In this document: in pieces, positions 11,930-23,127 of the stretch
Layout of the letters: the number at the start of each line of letters is the position of its first letter
Numbering within the stretch: position 1 is the stretch's first letter
DNA from: Adiantum capillus-veneris
Lineage: Eukaryota; Streptophyta; Polypodiopsida; Polypodiales; Pteridaceae
Assembly (NCBI GenBank): GCA_014529385.2
Contig: CM043958.1
Location: 87,336,525 to 87,400,524 of the forward strand
Direction of reading: 5' to 3'
Length of the DNA: 64,000 nt
Program-made: the position numbers and the translations under genes
Notes under the pieces: generated by a model
The model's input: only the letters and a program-made list of their open reading frames with translations
The model's database searches: none
Told to the model about the DNA's origin: nothing

Positions 11930-13801
11930 TGGGATGGGGGAAGTGGGAACAGACACAGTATACAAACTAGATGCCTCTCTATAGCCCAGCAGATATCCAA
12001 CACCCCAAGCCACACAGAATCACACACACACACTCACTTTTTGCAAACTTCCAATGAACAGGCTCGCCTACTAGCATTTTTGGATATAGACACACACAGG
12101 GAGGCGACACACGCCTCGACCACACACAAAACAACTCACTCAATCATTCTCTCTCTCCCTCTCTACACACAACCATACACAAAACCCGGAGCCAACGCTA
12201 CCACGGGTGTATTAGGGCACGAGACGAGATAGACGAGAAGAAATAAGTGGACTTAGATAGCACAAACATAACCCGGAAATGATTACTATCCTTGCTTCAA
12301 AACAACCTCGATACACAATCTTTGAGGGACACACTCTCGAACCTTTTTTGCCACCTGCTGAACAAGCACCGAAGCCTTCGTTGGCTTCTTCTTGTCCAAA
12401 TCTCCTCAATCGATTCACCTCTCCATGCTTAGGCAGCCCCTTTCTCGTATTTACTCACATGAGATGGTGGCCCCCTTCAAGCTTCTTGCAGCCCCTCATG
12501 ACTCCAACAACAGCCACCACTGGCGGCCTCCCTTGCTCTGCTATCTCTCCCTTCGTCCTCTCCTGGCAGCTCTCTTTGGCACACCTCCCTCATGACCCGA
12601 CCATGGCCAGCTCCTTGACGGCCCTTCCTTGCCTCCCAAGTATGATGTACCTCCTCCTATTGCCACCCCGTGGCGGCCTTCCTTTCTCTGGTCTCGGCCA
12701 GGCCCATCACCTCTTTGATGGCGCAGCCCTGCAGCCTTCTCCTGCTGGCTGTAGCCGGTCCACCTTCTCCTCAATGCCCGCAGCTCAGCTCGGCCTTCCC
12801 CCTTCTTCAAGACCTATCCACGGGTGTACCCCTGCACCTGGAAACTTGCCCTACCTCTCAGGTGGCGACCTCTCGTCAAGCCAACCCCCCTCCTGCATAG
12901 CTGGCTGCCGGGCTGCTCCCCTCATGATATCCAACTCCAGCCCTGGATTTTTTGATGGGCTGCAGCCCACGGTCCTCTGCACCGTGGTGACCCCCTGAAC
13001 CTGGCAACCCCCCCTCCTGCATGGCCCTCAAGTGGCGCAACCTGCTTTCTTTCCATATGCAGCCGGGTGCCTCCCCTACTATTCCTGGACGACCTCCTTG
13101 ATAGTGCTACCTCCTCTGATAGTTGCATGGCTTTTAAAACTTAAAGCCTTCCAAAAAAACAATTCCTCTTCTGAGGGGCATTCCCACCGAAGGCAATCGA
13201 CACTCGGCCATAGTGAGAACAGCCCTTCATATCATTCCACAAGGGCGCATCCTATACCAACGCTTGATAGCCACAAAAGAGCATAAAAACAGCTTCAAGG
13301 TGTCAAGCTATCCACCAATAGAAGCGCCGATTGTCGCGAACGTCGACAACATCAAAGGGAAATCCTCTTGCCCGAGGACTTGATTGACAAACTAAAAACA
13401 CATATCCTTAAACACATGAAAAGCCCTGCACCTGCTGATCTTGATGTCCGATCCGACATACACATCATAGAACCTTTCGCCTTCCAAGTCTTGAGAACCA
13501 CAAATGACCTGTACTATGTCGCATTTGGCATACACATCATGGGAGTAGAGTGTCGTGCAGATAGCCTGCCCCAAATCCCATATCACAAACCTGATAGCAC
13601 CTATATCTAGCACCCCTTGTCCCGCTCACAAGCTTGTGATATCAACACTTACTCCTGTCACTTGTAAGAGCAAAACCCTTGCAGCTTCTGCTAGCAAGTG
13701 CTCCATCCTGGTGTACTTGTCCCCTAACACCATCAAACACTTGCCCAATGTACTTGCCACCTGCCTGCAAACCGCCGTGCATGGACTTCTTGCACCTCCA
13801 T
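11930..13801 (-). repeat. duplicated segment, copy A part 1
   Basis: Near-collinear with 21269-22999. Both copies carry the same landmarks in the same order: the TCTCTATAGCCCA block, a CGATACACAATCTT block, a GC-rich stretch full of GGCGGCCTTCC-type words, the ATTTTTTGATGGGCTGCAGCC block and CACTTGCCCAATGTACTTGCC. Copy A has an extra stretch (about 12057-12217) that B lacks. No coding frame is conserved across both. The homology resumes at 19473 after the inserted element. Possible roles are an LTR of a gag-only minus-strand element or half of a tandem duplication. Confidence 0.85.
13797..13801 (+). repeat. target-site duplication TCCAT, left copy
   Basis: TCCAT directly precedes the left LTR and recurs at 19468-19472 directly after the right LTR. 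The uninterrupted paralogous site in copy B (about 22995-23001) has it once. Confidence 0.95.
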
Positions 13802-14065
13802 TGCTACAAGCGGGAGAACATGGCTGCCCTGCGAAATACCCGAAATAACACAATAAACACCATAAAACAGACTAATCGGCATACCTGGCACAATCACGTG
13901 GTCGTACGATCGCAAGATACACGAACAGAGAGAAACTGAGAGCGAGAGAGGTTGAAAGAGCACATGCAGGCGCACCTCCTAGAGCGGAGTGCTACGCCAG
14001 CACGGTGAGAGAGAAGAGAGGAGAGATGAGAAGAGCAACGCAGACACTGGGTGCAATCTCCCCCC

Positions 14066-14094
14066 GTGCAAGAGTGACCATTTCCCTCTTGCAC
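14066..14094 (-). promoter_or_regulatory. 9-bp perfect inverted repeat near LTR transcription start
   Basis: GTGCAAGAG (14066-14074) and CTCTTGCAC (14086-14094) are separated by 11 bases and conserved in the other LTR. The hairpin lies just downstream of the TATA box, so it would fold near the RNA 5' end. Confidence 0.6.
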
Positions 14095-14100
14095 GTATTT

Positions 14101-14110
14101 GTTTTATAGA
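14101..14110 (-). promoter_or_regulatory. TATA box of left LTR
   Basis: The element strand reads TCTATAAAAC. The same sequence is at 19277-19286 in the right LTR, where it would drive element transcription. Confidence 0.6.
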
Positions 14111-14291
14111 TTTCTTAAATGGTCAATTGTGAGTACAAACTGGTCGGCCGGTCATAAATGGCCAAAGCTCATAAAGAGCAGTTGAATAATAAAATATACA
14201 TAAAACATGATATCCTTTGCAATAGCCTAGCTCTGTCAAGCCTTTTCCACCTGTCAGCTGCAGTAAATAATAGCATATCAATTCTATAACA

Positions 14292-14305
14292 TACCTCTCC
14301 GTTGG
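14292..14305 (-). promoter_or_regulatory. polypurine tract of the non-coding element
   Basis: On the element strand the bases just before the 3' LTR read AACGGAGAGGTA, a short purine-rich tract at the position of second-strand priming. It is less regular than the tracts of E5 and E6. Confidence 0.5.
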
Positions 14306-14722
14306 AAAGCAACTGTCCTCAGTTGCGAGGATAAGAAATCTGCAAACAATACTTGTAAGAAACAGTGATTAGAAATCATTGTCAAAAAAATAGCATATAG
14401 TAAAATTAATGAAACTGAACAACATTGCTTATGCCTATCGTCATCCACATACTACCTATTCTAGTGTCCCATACCACTAGAATAAGTGGTATATGTCATA
14501 CCCTGATAAATCAAAATATCATTGGTCACACTCATCATAATCATTTCGCATACTGTCACGACAACCCACAAAAATTCAAGTCCAAATATCTGCCAATATA
14601 TATCCGTTTCAAATTCCAATCCAAATATCCAAATCCAAAATCATTTTCATTATGCACCCGGGTAACAAAATCATACCAGTTACAGTGGTGGCCAGCCACT
14701 GTAGCATGATTTTGTGATCGGT

Positions 14723-14925
14723 GTTGCCTCATCCGGCGAGTCTACACCAATAAAGTGTGCTGCCTAAATCGGCGAATCTGCACTAATGCTGCCTAAATCG
14801 GCGGATCTGCATTGGATATTATTTAAAAATCATAAATCTGAAGTTTATTAATGTGCTACCTAAATCGGCGGATCTGCACCAAGATGAGTATCTACACTCT
14901 GCCTAGATTGGCGAATCTGTGTTGG
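14723..14925 (-). repeat. five diverged copies of a 25-bp motif
   Basis: Consensus CTGCCTAAATCGGCG followed by R-ATCTGCA. Copies start at about 14723, 14759, 14788, 14855 and 14899. They lie 430-630 bases inside the element from the 3' LTR. The spacing is irregular, so this is a dispersed cluster rather than a strict tandem array. The function is unknown; clustered motifs may bind a protein. Confidence 0.75.
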
Positions 14926-16350
14926 CGTGACCAATGGACTAGGCAAGACATAAAAGAAAAAAAAAATTTACTATGTTGTTGACATCACGGTGCAGTATAA
15001 CAAAGTACTTACAAATTATTGCCGTCATTCCAAAGCACCTTAGTGTTTGCTAGTCCAACACTCGAGAAGTAATGGCATTTTCACAAATCAAACTAACATT
15101 GCAATGCGCAGCTATTGTTGAAAGAAATCACAACTTGGATTATTGTTGAGTCTCTAGAAAGATATCGTTGCATCAGAAAGTCGATATAAACGTTGAATTT
15201 GATTGAACATGGAGGACTTGCCTTTCGTAAAGCTGTCCACGGTGCAATTTAAAAAGGGATTAAAGATACATACAAGACAAACATGTCTATTGAGGACAGG
15301 CATGACTTGGCTCTTTTTTTTTTGGTACTAAGGTAAGTAACCCAAGTATACATTTGCAACAAGGCTTAAAATGCTCACTTAATGTCAAGTCCCTAGATTA
15401 ATGGAGGTCTTGGATCCCATCTCCCATGTCCATGGGAGATATCACGTACTACTAAATGAGTGCTACAGTAGTTTTCAGGATAGTATTTAATACATTTGGC
15501 ATAGTTACTAAGAAGCATTCAGAAGTTATAATACAATGCCACTTTCTTGTAGATAATTCTCCTATGAAAAATAAGCTCATGGAGTAGGATTCGAGTTAGT
15601 AAGGGATGGGGTTAAAATTTGAAGCCTCTATCTGTATTTATGCTCAAAGTGGTAAAATTTCATCAGTATTATTTAAACTGGCTAAAACAACAAAACCTCG
15701 GCTAGATTCTAAGCTTTCGTTCAAGTAAAACGGCAAAGTTTTTCAAGTTTCAATGTGAATACTTTGAATTTTGACCATTTTGACCTAAAAAAACAAAACA
15801 AAAGAGCTTTAGGTGTGCCCTTATTTTCTTCAATTAGGAAAATTGTTTTTGGCAAGCCTTAACTTGGCCAACAAGTACTGCTATGATTACTCTGATCCAA
15901 AGTTTGATTTCCACCATTGCATTCTCAAGGAAAATTCCTCGTGAAAAATTTCGTAGGAACTACTTTCGATGATCATCTTTAATTTTGAACAAACACTGAA
16001 ATACCAAGTGACATAGCAGCACTTATCTCCTCCTTAAAGATAGACACACAAAGCATGCCGAGACATAAGAAATAAGAAAAATGTGGCATGGAGCCAATTG
16101 GAGCCCAATCCTCTTCTAGAAACTCCTATTAGATATAATAATATTAAACCACAAATTATTGCACTCTGATAGTGGATGATTTTTGGTGGAACGTCAACTC
16201 ACCAAAACAAAACAACAATAGAATTAATGAATCAAACAATGGAGCATAAAAGGAGTGGCATAGGTAACGGATGGCGGGCTGCTCCAGAAAGTATTGCAGC
16301 GGTCTCTGGTCTCTGTAGAGCATCACGCATGGCTGCAACTATAAGCAGTC
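14926..16350. other. element interior, no gene seen
   Basis: Non-coding interior of the LARD-like element; no domain or RNA recognised on either strand. Confidence 0.6.
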
Positions 16351-16358
16351 CACGTAGG

Positions 16359-16437
16359 GGAGGGAGGGAGGGAGGGAGAGAAAGGGGAGGGGGGGGGGAG
16401 AAAGGGGAGAGAGGGAGAGAAAGGGGAGGGGGGGTGA
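16359..16437 (+). repeat. G-rich (GGGA)n / (GAGAAAGG)n tract
   Basis: Alternating GGGA, G-run and GAGAAAGG words make a simple repeat with a G9 run. Several G runs could in principle form a quadruplex on the plus strand. Confidence 0.85.
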
Positions 16438-17405
16438 AGCAATGTTTGTGGGGCCAAGAAAGTTCTGTGTATGATGGAAGCGTGCAGGATGAGGGATCTT
16501 GACATTGACTTCAAATCGTGATCATGCGACAAGTTTGCAAGAGGGAAAGCGGGTCTTTGTTATGCACACAACAATCTTCTAGAGCAATATAAGAATGGTT
16601 TGTCATCTACAACAAGCTTACAAGGCTCAATTTTTGAGAAATTACGCCGTAAACAGCCACAGTCGAAATTAAGGGAGTCAACCTCAGGAGCATCACTCCT
16701 CCTTTGTTGAGCATCAACTTGGGAGCATTGGAGAGGGATCTTGGAGACCTCAGCAACCAGTATGGAACCTTGTGGCATTCAAAGCTCAATCTGCAGCAAG
16801 GAGATGCGTTGCTATTGATGCTTCTTGGCAAGATATACTGCGGATGGCTTTGCTTTGGAAAATTCCCCTTCCAAAGAGTATTTGACATGCCAGATACCGG
16901 GGGGAGACCCATATCTCTGTAATAGAGCTGCAAGTAACCCTCGTCCCACTCCTTTTGAGTTCATGCTTTAGACCTAAAACTTGTTTGCAAAAGGAATTTG
17001 CCGCATCATCATCACAGATTTAGATGCAGACAACAGGCCCTAATGCATTGCAACAGTTTTTTGGTGATTGAATTGACCATAATCCTCTTCAGGAGGATCT
17101 TGAAGGCAGGGTCCATGGCCCCTTTGCGGATGCATGTAGCTCGGAGAGAGAGTGAAATGACTCGGGTTGACCTGGAGAAATATTTGAGAGATAGAGTTCG
17201 ACTGCCTGAGTGTGTGTGTTTGTGGTGGTGGTTGCAGCTCTTACCACCAATCTCTGGTAGCAATGCGAGCGCCCTTGCATGGCCATCAAAAAGATGATGG
17301 GTGCGATTGCGAGTGAGCGTGCCTGCGACTCGAAGGGTTGTTGGGGTAGGCACGGCTGCTGAGAGCAGCTTATGAACGCGACAGAGAGAGAAAGTTCGTT
17401 ACCGC

Positions 17406-17624
17406 GGGAGAGAGAGAGAGAGAGGGATGGCGGCTGAATAGAATCAGAGAAAGAGAGAGTGTCGTTTTCTCTGGCAGTTGAGAGTGGCGGTAAAAGTGAA
17501 GGGGCTGAAGGTTGTACCGAGAGAGATAGAGAGCAAGAGCCACTGCATGTAGGCAGTTGAGAGAGAGAGTTGAGAGAGAGATATTGGTTCAGCTGCAGAT
17601 GCTACATGGTGGCTAAAGCTAGGG

Positions 17625-17656
<32 letters not shown>

Positions 17657-17745
17657 AGTGGGTGGGCGCATGCAGATGAAACTGCAGGTCGGCCGCCCCT
17701 TTTTTTTTGTTTGAAAATCTGCATGGTGGTTGGGTGGTTGAGCCG

Positions 17746-17806
<61 letters not shown>

Positions 17807-17900
17807 ACGAGGGAGATATTGTGGGCGCCACAGATTGTTGCGGGGTGGTTGTTGCCATGCAGGCCCTGGCGGCAACTGTGTGTGAGAGAGAGAGAGTTGG
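17406..17900 (+). repeat. cluster of (GA)n microsatellites
   Basis: Long GA runs at about 17409-17422, 17626-17653, 17749-17805 (28 units) and 17885-17896 are set in GA-rich DNA. They create spurious frames of alternating E/R or S/L on both strands. Confidence 0.95.
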
Positions 17901-18964
17901 TGAGCCAGTGAGAGTGTATGGCGTCGATAGTGGAGATTAATCGAGATAGAGAAAAAATATATATATCACTGCTTCTGGGCGCATTGACAGACAGTTAGAG
18001 AGTTTCAAAGCTTGAGAGGCAACAAAGTACAGCCAAACACGCGACTAGAGTGCAGAGCAACAAGGTGGGGCTCCGTGGCTGTGGGTCACGAAGTTCGGGA
18101 CTGTGTACTGAGTTGAGGAAGGTGCATGCACCACAGGGTTAGGTAGCGAGGCAGTAGGAGAATGAGTCCGCCACAGGCAGTAGGGGTTCTCCAGCTGTTG
18201 CATGCATGAAGCACTCAATTGAGATTCCCGACATCGTCGTCTATCGTCTCTCTTTTTTTTTTTTTAATAATAGGAGGAAATTATTTTTCCTACAACTATT
18301 TTCGTTCGCAGACCAAGAAAGAGGGACGAGTGCGTGAATTTTCTATTCCACCCACCAACGACCTTTGCTCTTGTCCATCGACTCCAAGTCGGCAATGGAG
18401 TTCCGGCACAACGCGCATCTCGTTGGTGGTCACTCTTGTTAAAAAAAAGAGTCGAGAGTTGTGGTCCGTTAGGACCCATTCCTTCTATGGAATCTAATTG
18501 ATAATCTCCCTTGCAAAACATCTGATCTGCTATTTTCTTTCCTTCTATAAATGTAGTATATGGTCCTCTCATGTGAAAAATCCTCTAATTTGTCTTCATC
18601 TTTATGCAATTATATATTGTTCAACTGAAACTTATATCGCCTGTTAAGATCTAATTTTCCTATAGCTAGCTTTCCAATAGTTATATCAGTACTGAATGTG
18701 CCTCTAAGATTAGCAAGCATGATCTCTAAAGAAATCGGGGAGTTTTTAACTACATATGTATATTTGACCTATTGATCCTATGCCCAATATGTTTCTATGG
18801 CAAGACATACAATTAAAGCTTGATTGGTAAATACGATTGCTAAATACGATTGATAAATAAGTGAAATCATTAAGCAAAATTATGCAAATTTTACATCATA
18901 ATTTACACTTATCTTTGTAAAATCATTTCTCTGTCACACGTATATGGTGGGGAGCGTTTCCAAA
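17901..18964. other. element interior, no gene seen
   Basis: 5' part of the LARD-like element (minus strand), between the GA tracts and the primer site. The weak frames at 18219-18572 are not recognisable. Confidence 0.55.
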
Positions 18965-18976
18965 GCTCTGATACCA
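18965..18976 (-). promoter_or_regulatory. primer-binding site, initiator tRNA-Met type
   Basis: The minus strand reads TGGTATCAGAGC, the standard plant initiator tRNA-Met primer site, one base from the right LTR. It fixes the element orientation as minus. Confidence 0.95.
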
Positions 18977-18977
18977 C

Positions 18978-19467
18978 TGCTACAAGCGGGAGAACGTGGC
19001 TGCCCTGCGAAATACCCGAAATAACACAATAAACACCATAAAACAGACTAATCGGCATACCTGGCACAATCACGTGGTCGTACGATCGCAAGATACACGA
19101 ACAAAGAGAAACTGAGAGCGAGAGAGGTTGAAAGAGCACATGCAAGCGCACCTCCTAGAGCGGAGTGCTACGCCAACACGGTGAGAGAGAAGAGAGGAGG
19201 GATGAGAAGAGCAACGCATACACTGGGTGCAATCTCCCCCCGTGCAAGAGTGACCATTTCCCTCTTGCACGTATTTGTTTTATAGATTTCTTAAATGGTC
19301 AATTGTGAGTACAAACTGGCCGGCCAGTCATAAATGGCCAAAGCTCATAAAGAGCAGTTGAATAATAAAATATACATAAATCATGATATCCTTTGCAATA
19401 GCCTAGCTCTGTCAAGCCTTTTCCACCTGTCAGCTGCAGTAAATAATAGCATATCAATTCTATAACA
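18978..19467 (-). mobile_element. right (5') LTR of the non-coding element
   Basis: 490 bp, the same length as the left LTR and about 98 percent identical by eye. It is flanked on the right by the second TCCAT. Confidence 0.95.
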
Positions 19468-19472
19468 TCCAT
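19468..19472 (+). repeat. target-site duplication TCCAT, right copy
   Basis: Matches 13797-13801 exactly. Host sequence of copy A (GGGTCGACACAG) resumes directly after it. Confidence 0.95.
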
Positions 19473-20202
19473 GGGTCGACACAGTCGGGCTATACCATCA
19501 TTGCCCAACCCCTCGTTGAGCATTTATGCTCAACCATAGTATTATTTAGGTAAAATAGCATTGCATAATAAGAAGTTGATAGATAGAGATTATGTACAAG
19601 ACGCATAAGATAGATAGAGAGAGATTCATTTGCTGTAGAGCCCGCCTGGGTCAAATGGAAAACGATAGGCTCTCCCCAGCATAGTGTAAACTCCACCTGG
19701 ATTAAAAAACATGGCACTGAGTACAGCCATGCGTCCGTAATATATTCAACCATTCTTTTGCACTTGTAAACCCAAAACCAAGACTCTCGTGCAGCTTGGC
19801 ATAGCATTGATCTTCAAATCCCTATATCCATACATTGGCTTTATACATGAAACAGACTTGTAAACCAACCTGTGAAGCATCCCCACCATACCCCATAATT
19901 TTCTCACCCGCTAGAGAGCTCTCCATAGCATAATCCTCTTCAAAAAAGCCTGGCAACAGATACAAAGATACATGTAGAGCAACCTTCAACACCACATGTA
20001 TCCATAGCATAGCATAAAGTAGCAATACACTACAATTTGCTTCCACCTGGTGCATATCCAAGCCTACATGTTTTCCAAGCATACCCTCTATTGTAGGTTC
20101 TTCAAATGGCATACACTCCATACCTGACTCACCATGCCACTCTTTGTCTGCCATAGCATTTGACACTTCATCTTCAACCACTTTATGCGAGAGCAAATTG
20201 GA
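19473..20202 (-). repeat. duplicated segment, copy A part 2, with conserved frame
   Basis: Collinear with 23002-23127 plus 24719-25249. On the minus strand a frame at 19822-20214 is conserved in B (24743-25258): both contain KEWHGES, GMECMPF or SMECMPF, IEGMLGKHVGLDMHQVEAN and FFEEDYAMESSLAGEKIM. I recognise no domain; the position downstream of a gag suggests the C-terminal part of a gag polyprotein. The empty site for the copy B insertion (AGACG once) is at 19599-19603. Confidence 0.8.
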
Positions 20203-21249
20203 TTTCTCAACCACCTTTGCCTGCTCCTCAAGGACTTCGTCTAGACGACATCATTTGCTAAGCGAGAAAGAAATCCATGATCTATTACCTAATCTTCTGG
20301 TAGGTCTACATCGATCACCAACACCTTTTGGAATGCACTGCCACTCTTCAACACAATCGGTAGGGCAAGGTTGCCTAACCCCCTAGCTAGCTTCTTCCTA
20401 TACAGCTTCGACCATCGCTTTGTCAACATCTTGAAACTTGTCCTGTGAGCTCTGATCCATAGCTTCCTTTCATTCTTCATACATACACACTTCAACCAAG
20501 ATCCCATCCTTGCTAGCCGAGCTAACATACTCTTGTATAACAGTACACCAAATTGGAGAGACAAACTAAAACGAATTATCAGAATGGTTTACCAATGGCA
20601 AAGCAGCTACCTCTTTGACGCTTGAACTCCCCTTTGGCTTCCTGGCATGACGCAACTCCATTGTCGATCTATATCCATAGTCTTCCGGCTTCAACAAACC
20701 CATTTCCAGCTTCTTCTTTGCTTTCTTTCTCTTTGCCTTTGCCAAGAAAACCATCTGCTCATAGTCCTCTGCACCACCGCACTTGACATTCTCTTTGATT
20801 CGCGGGTGCAAGCAGGCTAGAAACTGCTCTCGTTGGAAATGATCCCCATTTCGCACACATGTAACAATAGCTAGTCTCTCCCAAATAGACTCAAATTTAT
20901 CCAGAAACAAAACAAAATCTTCACTTACATCCTGCTTTAGCTTGTTCAATTGTTCACCCAAGTCCGATGGAGAAACTGGATTCTGAAAAGCTTCAACAAA
21001 GTGTTTGCGAATCTCGCTCATCGACTGCCAATTTGCAATCTTCAATCCTTAAAACCAAGCTTTGGCTCGTCCTTGTAGAACCAATGGTAGGGCCTTCAAT
21101 TTGGCTTCATGTCCACAAATTATCAACTGCAACAGGTATAGCTCTAGATAAAAAAACCAATTCAGAGCCTCTTCTTCTCCAGCAAGCACCAAGTCAATAT
21201 CATGCATCATCTTCACGCTTTAAAACTTCACCTAGGAGCAATCAGTAGA
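20203..21249 (-). pseudogene. retrotransposon gag fragment between copies A and B
   Basis: Minus-strand gag-like sequence. It begins near an ATG at about 21206 (MMHDIDLVLAGEEEALNW), passes a stop near 21045 and continues as a 159-codon frame (20566-21045) with the pattern of the retrotransposon gag fold: IRKHFVEAFQNP, LNKLKQDVSEDFVLFLDKF, FLACLHPRIKENV. A lysine-rich stretch (LAKAKRKKAKKK) follows, then further broken frames at 20289-20564. No zinc knuckle, protease or RT follows on this strand; the next sequence is copy A. It is either a gag-only element bounded by A and B as LTRs, or a fragment caught in a tandem duplication. Confidence 0.7.
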
Positions 21250-21267
21250 TCCTCAGTGGGGGCACCA
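21250..21267 (-). promoter_or_regulatory. possible primer-binding site next to copy B
   Basis: The plus strand reads TCCTCAGTGGGGGCACCA; one base later copy B begins with TG. It shares all but one base with the segment at 3312-3330 in front of the E1 gag. If real, it makes copy B the 5' LTR of a minus-strand element. The matching tRNA is not known to me. Confidence 0.4.
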
Positions 21268-21268
21268 C

Positions 21269-23127
21269 TGCTGGGATGGGGAAATGGGAACACACAATGT
21301 ATACAAACTAGATGCCTCTCTATAGCCCAAAAGATATCCAACACCCCAAGCCACACAGAATCACACACATGCACTTACTTTTTGCAAACTTCCAATGGCA
21401 CGAGACGAGATAGACGAGAAGAAATAAGTGGACTTAGACAGCACAAACATAACCCGCCAATGATTGCTATCCTTGCTTCAAAACAACCTCGATACACAAT
21501 CTTCGAGGGACACACTCTCGAACCTTTTTTGCCACGTGCTGAACAACCACCGAAGCCCTGGTTGGCTTCTTCTTATCCAAATCTCCTCAATCGATTCACC
21601 TCTCCATGCATAGGCAGCCCCTTGCTAGTTTGAACTCACAGATGGTGGCCCCCTTCAAGCTTCTTGCAGCCCCTTGTGACTCCAATCACAGCCACCATTG
21701 ACGGCCTCCCTCGCTCTCCTATCTCTCCCTTCATCCTCTTCTGGCAGCTCTCTTTGGTGCACCTCCCTCATGACCCGACCATGGCCAGCTCCTTGACGGC
21801 CCTTCCTTGCCTCCCAAGTGATGTACCTCCTCCTATTGCCACCCCGTGGCGGCCTTCCTTTCTCTGCTCTCGGCCAGGCCCATCACCTCCTTGATGGCGC
21901 AACCCTGCAGCCTTCTCCTGTCTGTAGCCGGTCCACCTTCTCCTCAATGCCCGCCGCTCAGCTCGGCCTTCCCTCTCCTTCAAGATCTGTCCACGGGTGT
22001 ACTCTGCACGTGGCAACTCTCCCTACCTCTCAGGTGGCGATCTCTTGTCAAGCCAACCCCCCTCCTGCATAGCTGAGTGCCGCTTTTTGTATAAGGGGCT
22101 GCTCCCCTCCTGATATCCAACTCCAGCCCTAGATTTTTTGATGGGCTGCAGCCCACGGTGCTCTGCACCATGGTGACCCCCTAAACCTGGCAACCCCCCC
22201 TCCTGCATGGCCCTCAAGTGGTGCAACCTGCTTTCTTTCCATATGCAGTCGGGTGCCTCTCCTGCTATTCCTGGGCAACCTCCCTTGGACAACGCTACCT
22301 GCTCTGATAGTTGCATGGCTTTTAAAACTTAAAGCCTTCCAAAAAAACAATTCCCCTTATGAGGGGCGTTCCCACTGAAGCAATCCAAAGGCAATCGACA
22401 TTCGGCCATAGTGAGAACAACCCTTCATATCATTCTACAAGGGCGCATCCTATACCAAAGCTTGATAGCCATAAAAAAGCATAAAAAAAGCTTCAAGGTG
22501 TCAAGATATCTGCCAATAGAAGCGCTTATCATCACGAACATCGACAACATCAAAGGAAAATCCCCTTGCCCAAGGACTTGATTGACAAACAGAAAACACA
22601 TATCCTTAAGCACATGAAAAGCCCTGCACCTGCTGATCTTGATGTCCGGTCCGACATACACATCATAGCACCTTTTGCCTTCCAAGTCTAGAGAGCCACA
22701 AATGACCTGTACCATGTCGCATTTGGCATACACGTCCTGGCAATAGAGTGTCGTGCAGACAGCCTGCCCCAAATCCCATATCACAAACCTGATAGCACCT
22801 GCATCTAGCACCCCTTGTCCCACTTACAAGCTTGTGATATCAACACTTACTCCTGTCACCTGTAATAGCAAAACCCTTGGAGCTTCTGCTAGTAAGTGCT
22901 CCATCCTAGTGTACCTGTCCCCTAACACCATCAAACACTTGCCCAATGTACCTGCCACTTGCTTGCAAACCACCATGCATGGACTTCTTGCACCTCCATG
23001 GGTCGACACAGTTGGGCTATACCATCATTGCCCAACCCCTCGTTGAGCATGCTCAACCATAGTCACTATTTAGGTAAAATATCATTGCGTAATAAGAAGT
23101 TGATAGCTAGAGATTATGTACAAGACG
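21269..23127 (-). repeat. duplicated segment, copy B part 1
   Basis: Counterpart of copy A part 1 (and the first 126 bases of part 2), without the LARD-like insertion. The sequence CACCTCCATGGGTCGACACAG at about 22990-23010 is the uninterrupted target site. It ends at the left target duplication of the solo LTR. Confidence 0.88.
23123..23127 (+). repeat. target-site duplication AGACG, left copy
   Basis: AGACG precedes the solo LTR and recurs at 24714-24718. It occurs once in the empty site at 19599-19603. Confidence 0.93.

Larger units (their letters stand above)
13802..14291 (-). mobile_element. left (3') LTR of the non-coding element
   Basis: 490 bp, reading TGCTACAAGC...TATAACA on the plus strand (TGTTATAG...TTGTAGCA on the element strand). 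It has a TATA box and a 9-bp inverted repeat just downstream of it. Confidence 0.95.
13802..19467 (-). mobile_element. complete non-coding LTR retrotransposon (LARD-like), 5666 bp
   Basis: Full-length element on the minus strand: two 490-bp LTRs, a perfect 5-bp target duplication, a primer-binding site next to the right LTR and a purine-rich tract next to the left LTR. The 4.7-kb interior contains no recognisable gag, protease, RT or integrase, so proteins for its movement must have come from another element; the term LARD (large retrotransposon derivative) fits. The LTRs differ by about nine substitutions over 490 bases by eye and no length change, so the insertion is fairly recent compared with the surrounding A/B duplication. 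The interior has five diverged 25-bp repeats and several (GA)n/(GGGA)n tracts. Confidence 0.93.

Noticed and set aside
12279-12998. 239-codon plus-strand frame in copy A
   Set aside because: GC-rich, P/S/L-biased, not conserved as a frame in copy B (broken into shorter frames there), and no domain is visible.
17570-17940. Several frames of 70-140 codons rich in alternating E/R or S/L on both strands
   Set aside because: They are translations of (GA)n microsatellites and carry no information beyond the repeat.
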